64,000 bases of DNA from NCBI RefSeq assembly GCF_048388525.1, contig NZ_DBGCTQ010000035.1, positions 1 through 64,000 on the forward strand, in the 5' to 3' direction. The stretch is from BQOK01 sp048388525 (GTDB lineage: Bacteria > Bacillota > Clostridia > Oscillospirales > Ruminococcaceae). Below are positions 62,026 to 64,000 of this stretch, in pieces. The position numbers were made by a program, and so were the translations under genes. The notes under the pieces are model-generated. The model had not been told where the DNA came from, searched no databases, and worked only from the letters and a program-made list of their open reading frames with translations. The stretch's first letter is position 1, and each line of letters starts with the position of its first letter.

Positions 62026-63425
62026 TTTGTGGCCTCCTGAAGTTGCTCGCGGTAATACAGCGGAATTTCACGCAGCATTACAGCACCATATAAAATAACA
62101 TCCCCCATCGCCCTATAGGAGTAGCATTTTGATAGCCGCTTCTGTGCAGATGGAATACCGGAGCCATCAAATGTATCGCGAATGCATCCGCCACAAAAAT
62201 GGAAAGCCCAGCATTTGCTGCAGTGTGATTCTGTTATTTTGGCGATGTTCAGCATTTTCTGGGAAGCTGAGTAATTAAATCCGTTATAGATGTTTCCGAT
62301 GGATAAAATAGAAGATACTTCACTTACTCTTTCACAAGGGTACATTGTTCCATCAACAGAAACAAAAAGTCGCTGAGCGCCAGGAATACAAGGCCCACTC
62401 GGAGCGCTGGGAGTTGGAAATGTATTATAATGCTTCCAGCGTATTAGTGTGTTTTGAATACTGCTGATTATAGGATGGACTACAGGAGATACACAAGATT
62501 TTTCCAATAAACCAAGAGCATACAATGCCGCCAAAAAAATTTGATATTCGTATTCCTCGCGGTATCTTTTACATGGAATGATTTTTTCGTCCATATAAAA
62601 ATCATCGATTTCGGATGTCATTATGTGTACATCTGGAAGAAGCTTGATTAATTCCATGGGTTCATCAAGTGGACGTCGAGGATCAATAACCATATTGACT
62701 GAAAGAAAAGGGGTAAAATTCGGATAACGTTCAATTAGCCGATGAATGCGGTCATAAACAATATCAAAAGTTCCACTACCGTCAGGGAATTTTCGATGGG
62801 AGTCCTGAATTGATTTCGGGCCATCCATACTGATGGTGGTAGCAAAACGCTTCTTTACTAAATAATCAGCAATTTCATCAGTTATTAAAGTTGCATTGGT
62901 TGTAATATTAAACTGAACTATCTTTCCGGTAAAAAGAGATTCAGCATATTCTACTACTTTTTTGATGAGTGGAAATTGCAATAAAGGCTCTCCACCGTAG
63001 AAGCCAATGGATACAGTTGATGAGTCCACCGAATGAGTAAGTAAGAAGTCGATAGCACGTTTGGCGGTTTCAAACGACATATGTTTGTTTTCATGGTGTC
63101 GCTGTAGTTCATTGCTGTTTTCAGAATACAAACAGTAATCACAACGCAAATTGCACTGTTGTGTAACTTGCAGAGTCATCATTATAAGAGACCGATCCAA
63201 ATAATCTTGAATGTGAGAAGTACAAGAATGCTCGATACAACTCGGGTGCTTCGATGATAAAAAGCCGTACTTTTTCAATTCTTGAGTCTCAGTTGAATTG
63301 TCCGAAATACCAGAAAGAAGACAATGATAAAGACTTTCTGAGATACGAACGACTGCATTTTTCTGCACATCATAAAAATAATAATTTTGCGGAGTTCGCA
63401 GCAAATGAATAAAAGGTTCAGCCAT
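62022..63425 (-). CDS. Radical SAM/SPASM peptide maturase (CcpM-like)
   Basis: A 467-residue radical SAM enzyme. Residues 1-60 form a small domain (PFIHLLRTPQNYYFYDV) typical of the N-terminus of Cys-rich-peptide maturases and possibly a leader-binding element. The radical SAM core has C91-NLR-C95-DY-C98 for the [4Fe-4S]-SAM cluster, then GFYGGEPLL. The C-terminal SPASM domain has C346, C364, C402, C405, C411, C414 and C434, enough for two auxiliary clusters. Such enzymes make thioether or other crosslinks in ribosomal peptides. ATG 63423-63425 overlaps the preceding gene by 8 bases. Confidence 0.9.
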   Translation of the reverse strand: MAEPFIHLLRTPQNYYFYDVQKNAVVRISESLYHCLLSGISDNSTETQELKKYGFLSSKHPSCIEHSCTSHIQDYLDRSLIMMTLQVTQQCNLRCDYCLYSENSNELQRHHENKHMSFETAKRAIDFLLTHSVDSSTVSIGFYGGEPLLQFPLIKKVVEYAESLFTGKIVQFNITTNATLITDEIADYLVKKRFATTISMDGPKSIQDSHRKFPDGSGTFDIVYDRIHRLIERYPNFTPFLSVNMVIDPRRPLDEPMELIKLLPDVHIMTSEIDDFYMDEKIIPCKRYREEYEYQIFLAALYALGLLEKSCVSPVVHPIISSIQNTLIRWKHYNTFPTPSAPSGPCIPGAQRLFVSVDGTMYPCERVSEVSSILSIGNIYNGFNYSASQKMLNIAKITESHCSKCWAFHFCGGCIRDTFDGSGIPSAQKRLSKCYSYRAMGDVILYGAVMLREIPLYYREQLQEATK

Positions 63426-63975
63426 TTTGAAAAAACCCCATTTTTAAAATTACAAAGGCAAACGCCCACCCCAAAATTACAGCAAGGGCACCCAGGCAAG
63501 CCATGTACCGCAGCACCAGAAGGTACTGCTCAACAATGGCACTGAAACCATAACCGCCCTGCACGAACGATGCCGCACCCTGTGCAATCTGTCTATAGTA
63601 GACCAGGTCAAACAAGTTGGAGGGGGGAAGAAATTCGCCGGGAACGCGCACTCGACCCAGCAGCCAAGCAAGGAGGGCCGCAGGAAGCAGGGAGAGAAGC
63701 AGCGCCTTGCCCCAGGAATGTTTAGAGGGAGTGCCGGCAGAGGACAGAATCACACGGCACAGCTGGGTTGCGCCGCGTGCCGTAAGCCAAACGGCCGGGA
63801 ACAGCAGTGCCGCCAGCAGTTCCAGTGGGAGAAGCTGGCAGACGAGCTGCGCCCAGTTGTTCAGGTTGATGCTACGCCCGTAGGGGGAAAGTTGGTGCTC
63901 GGTGAAAAGGGTGTAAAGCTGGGTAGACTCCAGGATGCCATTTTCCAGCGGCACTGCGATGCGCAGCGTTTCCAT
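63418..63975 (-). CDS. Membrane protein, possibly truncated by the window edge
   Basis: At least 185 residues with about three or four membrane helices. The frame stays open to the right edge of the window, so the true start may lie outside; ATG 63975 has only a modest GAGG upstream. It is not recognised; an ABC-2-type permease C-terminus is one possibility. It is GC-rich like the host and in strong contrast to the maturase gene it overlaps by 8 bases, which marks the right junction of the AT-rich locus. Confidence 0.55.
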   Translation of the reverse strand: METLRIAVPLENGILESTQLYTLFTEHQLSPYGRSINLNNWAQLVCQLLPLELLAALLFPAVWLTARGATQLCRVILSSAGTPSKHSWGKALLLSLLPAALLAWLLGRVRVPGEFLPPSNLFDLVYYRQIAQGAASFVQGGYGFSAIVEQYLLVLRYMACLGALAVILGWAFAFVILKMGFFQNG

Positions 63976-64000
63976 GGTGGATTCGTCCTCGACGGAAAGT

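Overview
The window looks like a chromosomal segment of a GC-rich Gram-positive Clostridia, most likely an Oscillospiraceae/Ruminococcaceae-type gut anaerobe. This is inferred from Firmicutes-type gene order (zapA-U32, dut, maf-mreBCD-PBP2-MinD), strong AGGAGG-like ribosome binding sites, frequent GTG/TTG starts, sigma-A type promoters with 16-18 bp spacers, and U-tailed terminators. No rRNA, tRNA, CRISPR array or complete insertion sequence was seen.

Layout. 1-158: start of a serine dehydratase beta-subunit gene. 342-2957: a LytTR response regulator facing a GHKL sensor kinase. 2943-14711: two secreted, membrane-anchored surface proteins, the second a 3228-residue LRR/Ig-like/CnaB-like giant. 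14847-17035: a BlaI/M56 pair with tandem operators; the M56 protein carries a degenerate M23 tail. 17957-22265: glycogen phosphorylase and a GH13 enzyme. 22586-32490: a long housekeeping run for cell division and shape (zapA, U32 protein, dut, DUF4321, maf, mreB, mreC, mreD, PBP2, MinD-like) plus methylglyoxal synthase. 32669-41293: NAD synthetase, AzlCD, a TasA-like protein, small membrane proteins, aspS, a divergent RHH/DUF1540-like pair, a hairpin-rich gap, and an XRE/membrane-protein pair. 41738-46772: an MFS carrier with a TIM-barrel isomerase, then a choline-kinase-like protein with a BCCT transporter. 46884-47971: MarR and GlpP regulators. 48339-56204: an alpha/beta hydrolase, then an endonuclease/phosphatase-fold protein heading a glycerol operon (GlpA-like, FAD oxidoreductase, DUF1667, glpK).

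From about 56350 to 63420 the composition shifts abruptly to AT-rich, and all major genes lie on the minus strand. This is the most interesting part: a ribosomally made, post-translationally modified peptide (RiPP) locus. It contains a radical SAM/SPASM maturase with seven C-terminal cysteines, a companion maturation-like protein, a solute-binding lipoprotein-like gene, a 50-residue Cys-containing candidate precursor followed immediately by its own terminator, an ABC exporter without a C39 protease, and a compact cytoplasmic-type subtilisin that could remove the leader. A GC-rich membrane-protein gene, possibly cut by the window edge, lies directly upstream.

Regulatory themes. Three genes or operons (MFS/isomerase, alpha/beta hydrolase, endonuclease-glp) have a promoter followed by a terminator hairpin in the untranslated leader, suggesting transcription attenuation. 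The GlpP antiterminator encoded at 46884-47450 is the obvious candidate regulator of the glp leader. Choline uptake/phosphorylation, a secreted phosphodiesterase-fold protein and glycerol catabolism sit close together, which would fit salvage of lipid headgroups and backbones; that link is inference.
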